Part shown: positions 20,418 through 44,706 of the stretch, in pieces
Layout of the letters: each line of letters starts with the position of its first letter
Numbering within the stretch: position 1 is the first letter of the stretch
DNA from: Chondrilla cf. caribensis
Taxonomy: Eukaryota; Porifera; Demospongiae; Chondrillida; Chondrillidae
Assembly: GCA_964020155.1 (NCBI GenBank)
Contig: OZ026550.1
Coordinates: forward strand, 3,078,852-3,142,851
Direction: 5' to 3'
DNA length: 64,000 nt
Program-made: the position numbers and the translations under genes
Notes under the pieces: model-generated
Databases searched by the model: none
Told to the model about the DNA's origin: nothing
What the model saw: the letters and a program-made list of their open reading frames with translations, nothing else

Positions 20418-20448
<31 letters not shown>
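17270..20448 (+). mobile_element. RLE-type non-LTR retroelement insertion, apparently full length
   Basis: The unit comprises a 5' leader of uncertain start, one long intact ORF (17466-20321), a 3' UTR of about 100 bp and a 27-nt poly(A) tract at 20422-20448. Its GC content is clearly higher than that of the flanks. The intact frame and clean poly(A) suggest a young insertion by target-primed reverse transcription. The sequence after the tail (ttgctaataatgaag) was not found repeated at the 5' side, so the target-site duplication is unresolved. Confidence 0.8.
17466..20321 (+). CDS. Retroelement polyprotein: zinc finger, reverse transcriptase, zinc knuckle, restriction-like endonuclease
   Basis: The frame is open from 17367, but ATG 17466 (MSSPMALAPCSSCGR) is preferred because the N-terminal finger starts there and the preceding residues are low complexity. 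Numbering below counts from 17367. The order is an N-terminal CSSCGR..HGPVKNRCPGS finger, a Ser/Thr/Pro-rich linker, then the reverse transcriptase with GGPDGLKPQHL, LDFRNAFNSIRRD, QQGDPLGPLLF and the active site FYLDDG (D497, D498; YLDD in place of the usual YADD). Next is a C-x2-C-x9-H-x3-C knuckle (C802, C805, H815, C819). The C-terminal RPDG (861-864) followed by IWNAT fits a PD-(D/E)XK nuclease, as in R2/NeSL-like elements. In my recollection of the family the second acidic residue is Asp (WDAT), and here it is Asn879, so nuclease activity is doubtful. It is otherwise uninterrupted. Confidence 0.85.
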   Translation: MSSPMALAPCSSCGRVLQVRRDGNVRIHGPVKNRCPGSSLPATAPTTITTIASSSTSSGAASSHPSSDGQPQVPPDASAINPGTINCRILKRIPRGSRAPCAQKLSSILDKIVQDNSRESAWDRLFRFARRCLAQPKRGGHRRSLATSVNQAIEHEQEASTSSCPSRGSSLAKKVSAKLEDGDFKGAVRLVSSTEPVCKANADSLKLLQEKHPPPDPHSEFPLPHTQSPPPVMTTTDVAQAVLSFPTGSAGGPDGLKPQHLTDLVTHSLSKGPDGFLVSLTEFINLVIQGKVPLCARPFFFGATLTGLSKKDGGVRPIAVGCVMRRLAAKCLCNSVFEKMGSLLFPHQLGFGTALGAEAAVHAARSYLSNLQDSHLIIKLDFRNAFNSIRRDLMLHSVLTKAPELLPLAYCSYRHPSLLFFGGFTIPSAEGVQQGDPLGPLLFCLSIHEIITNLKSEFNVFYLDDGVLGGPVEDVKSDVMKLEKAANEIGLSLNHDKSEIICIDDASKSSMLSLSGSFRIVEPAEATLLGSPIGGDESLDLVWRSKLNQLETLGSRLEQLQAHDAICLLKNALAIPKVLYVLRTSPSFTSSLLGAFDGVLRALLESICNIRLSDLGWIQASLPVNIGGLGIRSVTTLAPSAFLASAAGTSSIALALLPPTFPSLPCPHRAEALRLWKSSSSLADEPTGSSAGTQKAWDGPVVSALASNLLSSAADPITRARLLASQQKESGAWLSAPPISAVGLRMDNDTIRVAVGLCLGSALCHPHDCAHCGASVSERGIHALSCRKSQGRLPRHAHLNDIVKRAMISADIPCSLEPRGLCRGDGRRPDGMSIIPWKQGRCLIWNATCHDTFAPTNIPFSCNGAGIVADRAAASKRILYSDLCQSHIFVPIAIESSGSFGKDALDFLHDLSRRIRQKSKDPQSYLKLCQKISVCIQRFNSVSVLGCSSTS

Positions 20449-21389
20449 TTGCTAATAATGAAGTAAAATTACCATTATCATAATAATTATACTAATAGCT
20501 TTATGAGAGTATTAGCTCCTATCAATTCCAGAGGATGAGTATATACGTAGCTTAATTGAACATTTTAGTCACTGCATGCAAGGAATTAATAATCATAATA
20601 TTATGCATGTTTACATTACATTACTTACATACATACCCACATTTTATAATTCCCTGAGAAATACATAATAATTCAAGTTAATATGAATTCACTGTGTCAC
20701 TAATACTGTCATGCTAAGAACACATGTTATGTAATATAATATTATTATATTAGTTGAACCTTTTTCACACAATACTCTGTGGACAACTTCAAATTTCCAT
20801 GTTAACAGTATTTCAAACTCTTTGCTTTCATTGTGAAATTCTCATTGCAGTCAACCATATTATAGGAGCTCTTAAAGTCTTCCCATTCCCAATACATCTC
20901 GTTCATTCAGGGAGTGGCTCACATCCTAACTGCATTGTGACATACTACACACAATCTTTCCTCTCTCCCTTTAACAACTTCCTGTCTCAACTTCTACTAT
21001 TTATTATATGTATGTCTATTTAATAGGTATATATTACAATGTCATATGTACATTGTGTGAAACATACTGAAAGTTTATAGGCAATAAATATGGAAGTTTA
21101 CGACAAATATATATGTTACAAAATAACCCCTTTCACCACTTTCAAGTTCACAATTATTGTGAACTTGAAAGTGCATAGCAAAATTTAATGCAGACTCTGA
21201 CTATGATGTTCATACTACATCTTACTTAATATTGATTTTATAGTAACTACTAACAGCATAATAACTGGGCATAATCAGTGAATATTTCACGGATATATAA
21301 AGTGAGAGGTAATAGCTAGATACTAACTACCATTGATAGTGACAGCTGTGGTATTTAGCATACAAAACGAATTTGGTTTGAACTGTAGA
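20449..21389. other. Intergenic, one short hairpin
   Basis: AT-rich flank between the retroelement tail and the membrane-protein gene. A short frame at 20754-21023 has no recognisable features. The only structure I see is the perfect hairpin at 21137-21173. Confidence 0.5.
21137..21173. repeat. Perfect 18-bp hairpin
   Basis: cactttcaagttcacaat at 21137-21154 is followed, after one base, by its exact reverse complement at 21156-21173. It lies about 220 bp upstream of the start codon at 21390. It could be a cruciform or transcript hairpin, or a tiny foldback relic. Confidence 0.85.
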
Positions 21390-23656
21390 ATGATTTTGTT
21401 GATTTTGGTTGTGGTGTACAGTCTAACACAAGTACCCATTGTCAGGGCATCCAATTGCTCTGACCTTCCTTGTATCAGAAATGTGGAAGACTTGAAAGCA
21501 AAGTACAAATGTGATCGATTATCAGCTACAGGAGGACACAACTCACTTCTTACACATTACCGGGCATTGTCAAGGAAAAGTATGCAAGCTGTGTACTACA
21601 ACATCTCAACTGGGAACACTACTTGTGCGAATCAACGAGAAAGTGTATCTGTCGAAGAATGTTGTAACCCTTCTGACAAGGATACCTGTAAAGTGTACAT
21701 GGTGTACTCCTCAACTATTTTCTACAACATCCACCCAGAGATGTTGTATCATCTAACTAGCTTACAATGGAAACCTTTGGAGGAACTCAATATCTACAAT
21801 TACCCCCAGTTTTGTTGGACCCCTTCTGCATTTTGTGATGGAGACAAGGCTGAGGATATTCTTTTGGACTTCACCCATGAGGTATGTCACATGACATATA
21901 TATTATTCTTTAATTTGTACAATGTCATGTTGATATGTTGTCAAGTTGACATTTTATAAGGCTTTAAAACTTATTCATGTTCATAGATTGTCTTTATCTT
22001 CCACCAAAACCCATATTAATAAATTTTCAGTAATTGTATAGTGACAGGAGTGAAAACGATTAATGTCGGGAGTTAGTTGTACTTTTCAAATTGATTCTCA
22101 CTGCATAGTACCAGTTGATCAATCAATTACTCACCAGAAGTAAGTGAAAAACACTTCTACTTTAATAGGCTGAGTTGTCACCCAATAGACGTGATGGGGG
22201 CTTGAGAGTCCCTATATTATTTTCATTTTGACTTCCGGTATGTAACATTTGTATGAACATAGATTATATATTATACTATATAATTATGTGTTCCTATGTA
22301 TAACCACAACAGTGAATTTATATCATAATCTATGTTGTGCGAAATAGAAGGTTATTTCAAGTGATGCCCAAGTAATTTAAGTGCAGGGGCAACAGCCCCA
22401 TGAGTTTTAACTCAAATTACTTGTCACATTTTACAATAGGTACTCTCCAAGTACAAAATCGCACCCATTGAGTAACATTCATGTGTAATAAGGTGGGAGT
22501 GGTTTCCTGTTATACTAACATAATCTGTGTTGAAGTTGGATATAATGGGCAGGTCCAAGGCCAAGTAGGTATTGTACATAATTTAATCATTATCGCAAGT
22601 AATTTCAGTAATAATATGTACTACATTTTGTTCACTAGATTGTAATTTCCAACCACGTCCATACAGGTGTTTGTATCAGATCATCAAAAGTTACAGAACG
22701 TTCCATCCATGGATGATTATTATATTGTATTGGCGGATACAAATCTGACTCCTGGGCAACTTCTCAGTACTGGAAAAACAACTATGTACTGTATACCTGT
22801 TTTTTTATTTGTTGTATCTGGGTTGACCGTTATACTGTACATCAACAAAAAGAGAAGGTCAATCAGGGAAATACTCATTCATTCCTCAATGGCCAGGTGC
22901 TCGGTGAGGTCTCTGAGGATTGTGCTAGGGATGGGAACTATTCTATACCTTGTGCAATATTACCGGACTGTATCTTATTTTGACCAAAATATAGATACCA
23001 ACCCGACTTCTCATGCTTACAAGGACTTCTTCAAACTGCAGGCTCTCATTGGATATGTACAGTTTGCCATCTTCCTTTCTGTATTCTTCATCGAGGTTCC
23101 ATTCCTCTGCTCTGTTTTCTACAAAATGAATGAATCCGTGAATTTGAACCATCAGAAAAGGAAATGTGCTATCACTAAAGTGATACTCACCACATTAGGC
23201 CATGTGGGGATAGTCTTCTTCATGCAAACACTAATAGTGTTTATGTTCTACTTTGCCTTAGTCTTCTCCATTGCCCCACTACATGGTATTTTCCTGCTGT
23301 TAAAGGGCACATTATATACAGCTATGTCTTTCTGTCTTCTGACACTACTCCAAGTGATGCTTCTTGAGAAAAGGAATTATCTGTGCCTTTGCACATCCTT
23401 TGTGAAGGTGCTGATTGTTGTTATGGCCGGTACCACAGCTTTTTCTGTTTTGGTATTTTGTGATTCGGTGTACCGAACGAAACACAATAAAATAGAAACA
23501 ACATTCAAAATGGATAACATAGTACACTCAATTGCCTCTTCTGTTATACTTGGTGTTCTGGGCTACATTTGTAAGAAAGTGATATACCAAAGAGTGAAGA
23601 AGGAGTTGGATACAGCCAGGAGCGAATCAGAGAGTCAGCCACTCATTAGTATGTAA
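21390..23656 (+). CDS. Orphan multi-pass (about seven TM) membrane protein
   Basis: There are two exons, 21390-21881 and 22667-23656, joined in phase 0 (donor GAG|gtatgt, acceptor atacag|GTG), giving 493 residues. ATG 21390 begins a signal peptide (MILLILVVVYSLTQVPIVRA). About 165 extracellular residues follow with paired cysteines (CC, CNPS, CWTPSAFC). Then come about seven hydrophobic segments, the first around MYCIPVFLFVVSGLTVILYI after LSTGKTT and the last around IASSVILGVLGYI. The tail is acidic and ends SESQPLISM; QPLI resembles a dileucine endosome/lysosome-sorting signal. I do not recognise the family. The layout fits a receptor-like or lysosomal membrane protein, but no known GPCR motif (DRY, NPxxY) is visible. 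The intron hosts a copy of the AAGTAATT interspersed repeat. Confidence 0.75.
22222..22423. mobile_element. Foldback interspersed repeat (AAGTAATT family), copy 2
   Basis: Located in the intron of the orphan membrane-protein gene. The part around 22228-22325 (gacttccggtatgtaac..) matches the reverse complement of about 5398-5492. The palindrome 22369-22423 opens with caagtaatttaagt and closes with actcaaattacttg around a GGGGC..GCCCC core. Compared with copy 1 it lacks roughly 100 bp of the middle. Confidence 0.6.
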
Positions 23657-25947
23657 CTGTACATACATACCATGGTAACATAATCATGACTATGCATGTA
23701 TGATACGTATGTTACACAGAAGAATACAATTCCATGCGAGAAATACATAATTAACTTCATTATTAGTGTACATTTTTGTGATCATTATTCTGTCATAATA
23801 TTATTATTCTTTCTCATGTGTATGTATGCATGTATTTATAATACATAATGTATATGTAATAGAAGTTCATGTATACTGTAGAACTGATTGATTTAAACAA
23901 ATTTCCAGCACTAATTTACACATAATTGATTATTGGTTTTAATAAATGCATGTGCATGTCTTGGTCAATATCACAAGCAACCAAAGTGCCTATGAAATAA
24001 GCTACTGTTGCTACAGCTGCAGTTAACCCGGGTATAATTAAAATTTTACATGCTGGTAGAAAATACCAGGTACACTGAAGATACATATAATTATAGTATA
24101 ATAATAATAATCATCTTATTTTAAGTGGGGAATCACTTAGCTATGAAGCTACTTTTCAGGATGCCCACTGATATGAAATTCATACATGATTTACAAACAA
24201 ACAGACAACACAAATCAATGAAAGTCAATTAGTTAGAATCAGTTTGTTGGCATGCAGTCCTCTGGTTGGTGGTAGGGGGTGCTGGAGAAAAAACTGCCAG
24301 GCCAGGAGTTGAACCCATTGCATCCCATAATCTCTTCACAGTAGTCAGTATAGCAGGCCTCCTGGACACTCAGCACCCCCAATGTAACAGTTATGTACAT
24401 TAAAGTACCAAAATTTTAATGTTTTGAGGTCCTCAATTTTAGCATTCCTTCCATTCCACTTGTACAGGTGTACTGTAAAGAATTGCTGAATATTTAGCCA
24501 AGTCAGACTAGATATATCTCTAATTTTGAAGTGTGCTGTTTAGGCGAGGGATGGTGAATGAAATTGTATGTAATTTTGTAATTGATGCACCATTACACAA
24601 GAAATTTAAATGAAATCAACTACCATTAAAATTACTCCAGCTAAAGAGATCTCAATTACAATAATTAAATTACGAATACTTGGCAATGTGTAATTAATTA
24701 CAGCTGATAACAATTACTAATTACCATTTCCACAACACTACTGTATACTGCACTTAGAAGCAAGCACATGTTATGATACGTTGAAGTTAGTCGACATGCT
24801 AAGCCTTAATAGATTGATGTCTATTCTTTGGACAATTGCACACGTCACTTGTTGGCAAAATAATTGCAACATTTCGCCCTATTGGGCTTCTTCAGGCAAA
24901 CATTGCAATTATTTTACCAACAAGTGATGTGTGTAATGGTCCAAACAGTAGACATGAATCTACTAAGTGAGCACATGATTTGAGCAATTCTTTTGACATT
25001 GTTAGTTTATTTATAAATTCATTCCCATGATGATATCGTTGTGCAATGATCATTGTTTTTCAATTGAGTTTAACCGTATAGTATTATATGTTATGTATAA
25101 TACTCAAACTGCACAATCAGAAACATGTGATATCCATCTTTTTCAAGTTCATTCTTCAATATCCAAATGTGTCAGATATTTTTGTTCTCAATAACAGCTA
25201 TTTCCCCACTATAGAAGAGTTGCGTATGAATCACAGGGAATTTTGTAACTAACCAACTCAATTTATGTACATATACGTAGATGATTGAATGTGACTTGAA
25301 TTTGAAACCAACTACCTAAAGAATAATATTATAATGAATCCACCAAGCTCATGATTATACCTATATAAGGCCTACACTCATTTATTATTATAATGTAAAT
25401 GCTACATATTTTTACTCACCACTGAATTTATACCTTTATAAATAATAATAATTATTATGATCATATATTAAATTACATTATAAACTGATCCACCGGGGGT
25501 ATATCATAATATTATGTATCACTGAAGTCAGCCAGATTGACAATTGGCAAGAAAAAGAACATATTAGAGTGAAATCATGATACGTGTAATTTATCATCTT
25601 TAGGAAGGAAATACAGTAAGTGGATCCTTGTGTATCACCCAACATGTATGTAAATACCATAAAACATGCAACATATAACACTTCAACCCTTAAGCCTCAC
25701 AAATGATATACTCATAAATGCTATAATAATCAGCACTTCATAATATTATATTTGACAATATCTACTGTAATAATAGTCAATTGTTATACTAATATCTTTG
25801 TACAATATGAAAGAAGATAACTAACAGTGTCACTACTATCAAGAATACACTGTAAAATGTACAGTTCACCCGCAAATTCACTACAGTGGGCTTTCAACTA
25901 CTTCAAAGACATGTTTGATCTGCATGAGAAGGTTCATACAGGTCACA
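23657..25947. other. Intergenic between convergent genes
   Basis: AT-rich with many ATTATTA runs. It holds the foldback at 24809-24964 and a segment near 24250-24400 whose minus strand contains GGGTTCAACTCC, similar to a tRNA B box, which might be a SINE relic. I see no coding blocks. The 3' ends of the membrane-protein gene and of the PLC gene face each other here. Confidence 0.5.
24809..24964. repeat. 61-bp inverted-repeat foldback with structured loop
   Basis: Arms at 24809-24869 and 24903-24964 are inverted copies with a handful of mismatches (gtcacttgttggcaaaataa against ttattttaccaacaagtgat). On the minus strand the 33-nt loop reads CTGAAGA, then a GCCC/GGGC stem closed by AATA, then GAAA. 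That recalls the core of hammerhead ribozymes but has one extra A before the stem. No ORF. Confidence 0.8.
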
Positions 25948-39464
<13,517 letters not shown>

Positions 39465-40841
39465 GGTTGTAGGACAGCCCTGAGGAAAGTGCTATCGTAC
39501 CTGTAAGCCTACACCCCTAATCTTATCCAAGGGTACATGTCCATATATAGACACGCTTATATTTAGACTAGATAGCCTAGGCGTCAAAGCAGCCACGTGC
39601 ATGCCTACGTGAAGAATGCTGAAATGCGATCGCCGATTTGCTTTGAAATCTGGTAATGACAACAATCTCTTGAATATCGGCTAATGTCAATTTCATTCAA
39701 CCGGCTCTCTTTAGTTTTGAACACTTTTTAACTGTCTGAATTTACTTCCAAGTTGGTTATCTCATAAGAATGGCCCAGATTGAATAGATTCGGAAGCCTA
39801 GCTGTTTAGTACAAGATACAAATCTTGAAGTGAGCTGTCCGACCCTATCTGGTAAACGTTATTAGATATCTTATATCGACCATCTCTAGATGTCCAATCC
39901 GACCATCCCTTCCAGTGAAATTCCAGCCGTCCTCAAATCTATACGATAGTATTTCGTGTCATTTTGTCATTGTTGATAGGCTGGACCCAAGGGGCTTCAA
40001 AACATTCGAATTTGATGGTATGTTTCCATTTTCAAGCTACTACAAGCATATGAACTTGATCTTAGCTACTTGTTACAGAGAAGTTACAGTGAATATTAGT
40101 GAGGTGAATTATACCATACTGATAGATACTCTGGGATTGAACACTCGAGCACATCAAAGAAGACACCCACACATCATGGTACAACACAAGAGCGGCTATG
40201 CAAACTTTTTTTAACCTCTCTTTGATCTCAATGATTGACAATCTTCTGTATGTACAGCTGTTTCTCTAGAATTCCATCCATTTTCTCAATCTGATTGTTC
40301 TCCCATATTACTCTCTCCTAGCGTCCTACATAAAATAGGAAATGTTGGACATCTTCAATCTCTTCCTCACACGTACAGCCTGTATATTCTTCCCAATCCA
40401 CTCTTCCTTCCCCTTGTTTCACATACGTATACGCATATGAAACCTGCTATCACACTGATACTTGGATGCTGTGGATGTGGATAAGTAGTATAGTAGGGTA
40501 GTATCTCCATATGCTTATATAGGGCATTGAGAAATGGCATACAATCAGCCATGCCTCATCATTATCAGCGTTTAAAGCCACTCATCCTACATTACTCCTC
40601 AGTCCAAAATTACCTCCTTGTGATCCTACATATTTATCCAGTGTACATTGGTTTGCTCTCACTTGAAATTCATGTTAAACACAGAAATCATGTTAGATAT
40701 ATTATATCTTCCTCAAATAATTTTTCTTCATGTTGCTGCTTCACATCTACATGTCATAGCGGAGTAGCACTTCCTGCTAGATTCTGCAGTCCCAGCCATA
40801 TCTATGAATCTCATTATGTGATACCAAGGTAACAAAGAAAA
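39465..40841. promoter_or_regulatory. Divergent intergenic region between PLC and kinesin genes
   Basis: The two start codons are 1377 bp apart and point away from each other, so both promoters and 5' UTRs should lie here. A frame at 39915-40214 is open on the + strand but shows no domain. I see no clear TATA box or defined motif. The last 600 bp are pyrimidine-rich. Confidence 0.4.
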
Positions 40842-43567
40842 ATGGCCGAATCGGTGAAAGTAATTGTTCGTTGTCGTCCGATAAATGACAGAGAGAAAAA
40901 TCTTTCTTGCTCTGTTGTCGTAGATATGGATCCAACAATAGGCCAATGCATTCTATCAAAGCCTAAATCTACAGGGAAAGAAGGACAGAAAGCTTTCACG
41001 TTCGATGGTGTCTACTTTGTCGACTCCACTACTGACTCCATTTATTCCGAGACGGCATTTCCTCTGGTTGACAGTGTGCTGGAAGGATTCAACGGGACAG
41101 TTTTTGCATACGGTCAGACTGGATGTGGGAAGTCGTACACGATGATGGGGGTCCCGGACCCCCCCACCCAGCTTGGTGTCATTCCCAGGACGTTTGATCA
41201 CATTTTCAACCGCGCCGCTACTACAACTTCCGTGAAATATCTCATCCACGCATCGTATCTCGAAATCTACAACGAAGAAGTGCGTGACCTGCTCGGTAAA
41301 GATGTTAAGCGCAAGTTGGAGCTCAAGGAACACCCATCAAAAGGAGTGTATGTTCAAGGACTCTCCAAGCACCGGGTAGTGAACATTCCATCCCTGGAAA
41401 AAGTGCTTGATTTGGGAAGCAAAAACCGATCAGTTGGAGAGACTCTCATGAATGTTGATTCTTCGCGATCTCATTCCATCTTTACCATTGAGATAGAATC
41501 ATCCCAACTATTGGAAAATGGCAAGGAGAATATTCGAGTTGGCAAGCTGAATCTTGTGGATCTTGCCGGATCAGAACGTCAGTCAAAAACTGGTGCTACG
41601 GGGGATCGTTTGAAGGAGGCCACCAAGATCAACCTCTCTCTCTCTGCTCTCGGGAACGTTATATCAGCTCTGGTGGATGGGAAGAGCAAACACATCCCAT
41701 ACCGTGATTCCAAGCTGACTCGTCTACTGCAATCTTCACTTGGAGGTAACACGAAAACTCTAATGGTTGCTTGCATCAGTCCTGCTGATAATAACTATGA
41801 CGAAACTTTGAGTACTCTGCGTTATGCGAATCGGGCCAAGAACATTAAGAATAAACCAAAGATTAATGAAGATCCAAAGGATGCTTTGTTGAGAGAGTAT
41901 CGAGAAGAGATTCAACGTCTTAAAGCACTGATTGAGGGAGACCCAAGCTTAGCACTTGCTACTACCAGTAAGTAACTGCAAATATGTATGTGTATACTTG
42001 TGGCTATATTCTTGCATATACCTACGTACATGTGTAGATTGCACTAGTGTTTAGGTGTATACGTATGTACGTACGTATATTAGTACGTATAATTGTATTA
42101 ACACAAGAATCAGTTGTCCTCACTCAGACTACCATTGTGTAACTGATGCTCAAGAAATATAGCAATACATTTCCTGTTACAGATGTGCGCATGTACATAT
42201 TATTATACGTATGTACGTACATAAGCCTTCACAATCGCTATTTTAAATTCTTAGGCAAGATTATTCTATTTGGAGATACATAGCATTATTATTATTATGT
42301 ACATATATAGACTGCTCTGTATGTATGCACATTGTACATGTCTATGGCCTTGAATTCATGTGATGATGTTCTTCTCCATTACATAGATATGGGTGAAAGG
42401 AGTGCGTCTGTTAAGCCTGTAATTGGTGATGAGTTTGAAGCAGACAAAGAAGCCATTAGGCAACAGTATGAAAGAGAAATAGCTCGGCTGAAGGAGAACT
42501 TCATTTCAGAGCAACAGACCACTGCATCCTTACAACAGCAGCTCCAACAACTCCAACTACAGTACCACCAATCACTGGACTCATTGAATGCCAAGGCCCA
42601 GCCCACAGGTGGCCCAAATCAACCCCTCACAGGCTCCCTAGGGGGACCGTCTGCTTCTGGTGATGCAGGTATGGTCCTATCACAGATTCAGGACTTGGAA
42701 TCTGTTCTTGTTGGTGGAGAGGCAGCATCCAATCTCAAACTTAAGGAAGAATTGGATGAAAAGAGGAGATTAGCAGAAGAACACCAACTAAAGATCCAGG
42801 AAGCATCAGATTCAATCTTTCTGGATGACGAGATTCTAGTAAAGATCTATAATTCTCTAACTGAAGAGGTATCAGCCAAACATTCATTGGCTGTCCAGGA
42901 GAGAGACAAACGCAAATCAGCTGAAGAAGACATTAAGGACCTTCAAGCAGAGTTTCAAGCAGAACGTGAGGACTACCTTGCCACTATAAGACGACAGCAG
43001 CAGACAATGCAACTCCTGGAGCAGCTGCTGGCCACCATTGTGCCATGCTTGAGGAGGGACTGCAACTATTACAACATTGATATGGTTCGCAGTGAGTCCA
43101 AGTGGGACGATGAACAAGGTGAATGGATTCTCCCCAAACTGACTATCACTCGTACTGACCTGATATCCGTACGTATTTCCACCAGTGCATCGTCATTACA
43201 GATTACATCATCCCCACACAACACGCCCAGTAGAAGTCAACATGGGTCACATACGCGGAGGAGTGTAGACAATACAGATATTCTCTTTGAAGATGACTTT
43301 GAAGACGATAACCAATTACTGAATCACCTCAGCCAACCAGAAACATCCGACTACTTCAAGCCAAAGAGAGCAGAAGTACTGCTCTCCAGTAGCAACCAGC
43401 TGGGAGGGAGCAAAAGTAACGGTAATAGTGATGCTCTCCCCCAGCATAAATCGCCCGGTAGACTACAACCCCTGAAGAAATCTCAGGATCCATTAGCTGT
43501 CTTAGAACAAGCAGAGAGGAAGATAGGGCACAAAAAACTACAGCCAATTTCCAAACTCCCTCCTTAA
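40842..43567 (+). CDS. KIF17: KIF17/OSM-3-like kinesin-2 motor
   Basis: Two exons, 40842-41967 and 42387-43567 (donor ACCA|gtaagt, acceptor catag|ATATGG, joined as N-M-G), encode 768 residues. The motor domain covers about 1-345: P-loop GQTGCGKS at 91-98, switch I NVDSSRSH, switch II DLAGSE, and the neck [20 protein letters not shown] typical of kinesin-2. Coiled coil follows (about 385-450 and 500-590). The C-terminal signature [25 protein letters not shown] is shared with animal KIF17. The tail is Ser/Gln-rich and ends LQPISKLPP. Human KIF17 is longer (about 1030). Homodimeric kinesin-2 moves intraflagellar transport cargo toward ciliary tips, which fits a ciliated animal such as a sponge with choanocytes. 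Start ATG 40842 is the first in frame and gives [13 protein letters not shown]. Confidence 0.93.
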
Positions 43568-44384
43568 TTATACACCATACTGATGTACGTATACTTGTAC
43601 ATATAATTGTATTATAAACTGTTTTTCTTCTCAAAATTCAATTAAAATTATTATTTACATTACATGTACAAGTGTGTGTATTTAAATTATGTATAATATT
43701 TGAGTATTTACGTACGTATGTATATTGATCATTCAACATTGTACATAATATTTGTATGTTGCATGGATACAAAATATGGTTTGTGTACATACCTGTAATG
43801 TTATTTAATAATAATTATGATGCCTATATGTGCAGAAGAGTAATAATATTATATATGTATATAGAATTGAACGGAATTACAATATATGCAATGAAAAAAA
43901 TTATAATATCTGTAGTACTATAGCTAGCAATAATAACACATTCGACGTTAATATTAATAAAAGACCCTTAGGCAATAAATACAATACTAAATAACTATTA
44001 AATGAGTAAATATAACAAAGCGAATCTAAAGCAATAATAATAGTATTGTATAGTATTTTTGATATATTTCTGTGCATTCATGCTTACACTCGCATGCACG
44101 CACAAATACGTATATATCATATTATTAAAGAATTGTTGCATATAAATGATCACAAATGTAAGTGTGATAATTTATGTATACATAATAAACTATACAGCAT
44201 CCAGTTATGCCTATAAATTATGTAGCTAACTATAGACATGCATGCTTCGTGTATATACATATTATGTACAATCATAGTGTGAGTGCATGTACGTGTGTAA
44301 TAGTACTAGTTTGCAAATGTTTTAAATTCTCACAAGATCACTTCTAGCCCTCCACTCAGTCTTCTCAGCCACCAGCACCCCCCT
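43568..44384. other. 3' flank of kinesin gene, no gene seen
   Basis: AT-rich, with tacgtacgtatg-type palindromes (near 43709) and no open frame of note. Confidence 0.5.
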
Positions 44385-44512
44385 TATTACAGAGGTGTCC
44401 TCAATTCAGAGGTCATTTAATACACTACAGTACTACACTGGGACACAGAATGGTGTCCTTATTATAGAGGTTTCCACATTTCAGAGGTTTGTAATAGAGA
44501 GGTTCCAGTGCA
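44385..44512. repeat. Degenerate AGAGGT repeat array
   Basis: Units of the type ttattacagaggtgtcc, attcagaggtc, ttattatagaggtttcc and atttcagaggtttg recur about six times with variable spacing. They may be part of an interspersed repeat, near the 3' end of the threonine aldolase gene. Confidence 0.5.
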
Positions 44513-44706
44513 CATATGAATACAGCTATACTGCGAGGTTAATACCATAATTGCAATCGCATTTACTTCATAATTTTGTATGTTGCTGACGAGTGATTTG
44601 TAAGTATTTATTAACATAAATGAAAGTATTATAACTTGTCACATTATATTACATACATCATAATCATTACCAGTATAAGAAATTAAATGTATGTAGTTAA
44701 TTCAGT

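Noticed and set aside
24250..24400. tRNA-like segment (minus strand GGGTTCAACTCC)
   Set aside because: A B-box-like motif is present, but I could not fold a cloverleaf or find a matching A box at the right distance. At most a SINE relic.
24868..24900. True hammerhead ribozyme call
   Set aside because: One extra base separates CTGAAGA from the stem, and the cleavage-site side is not convincing. Reported only as a finding.
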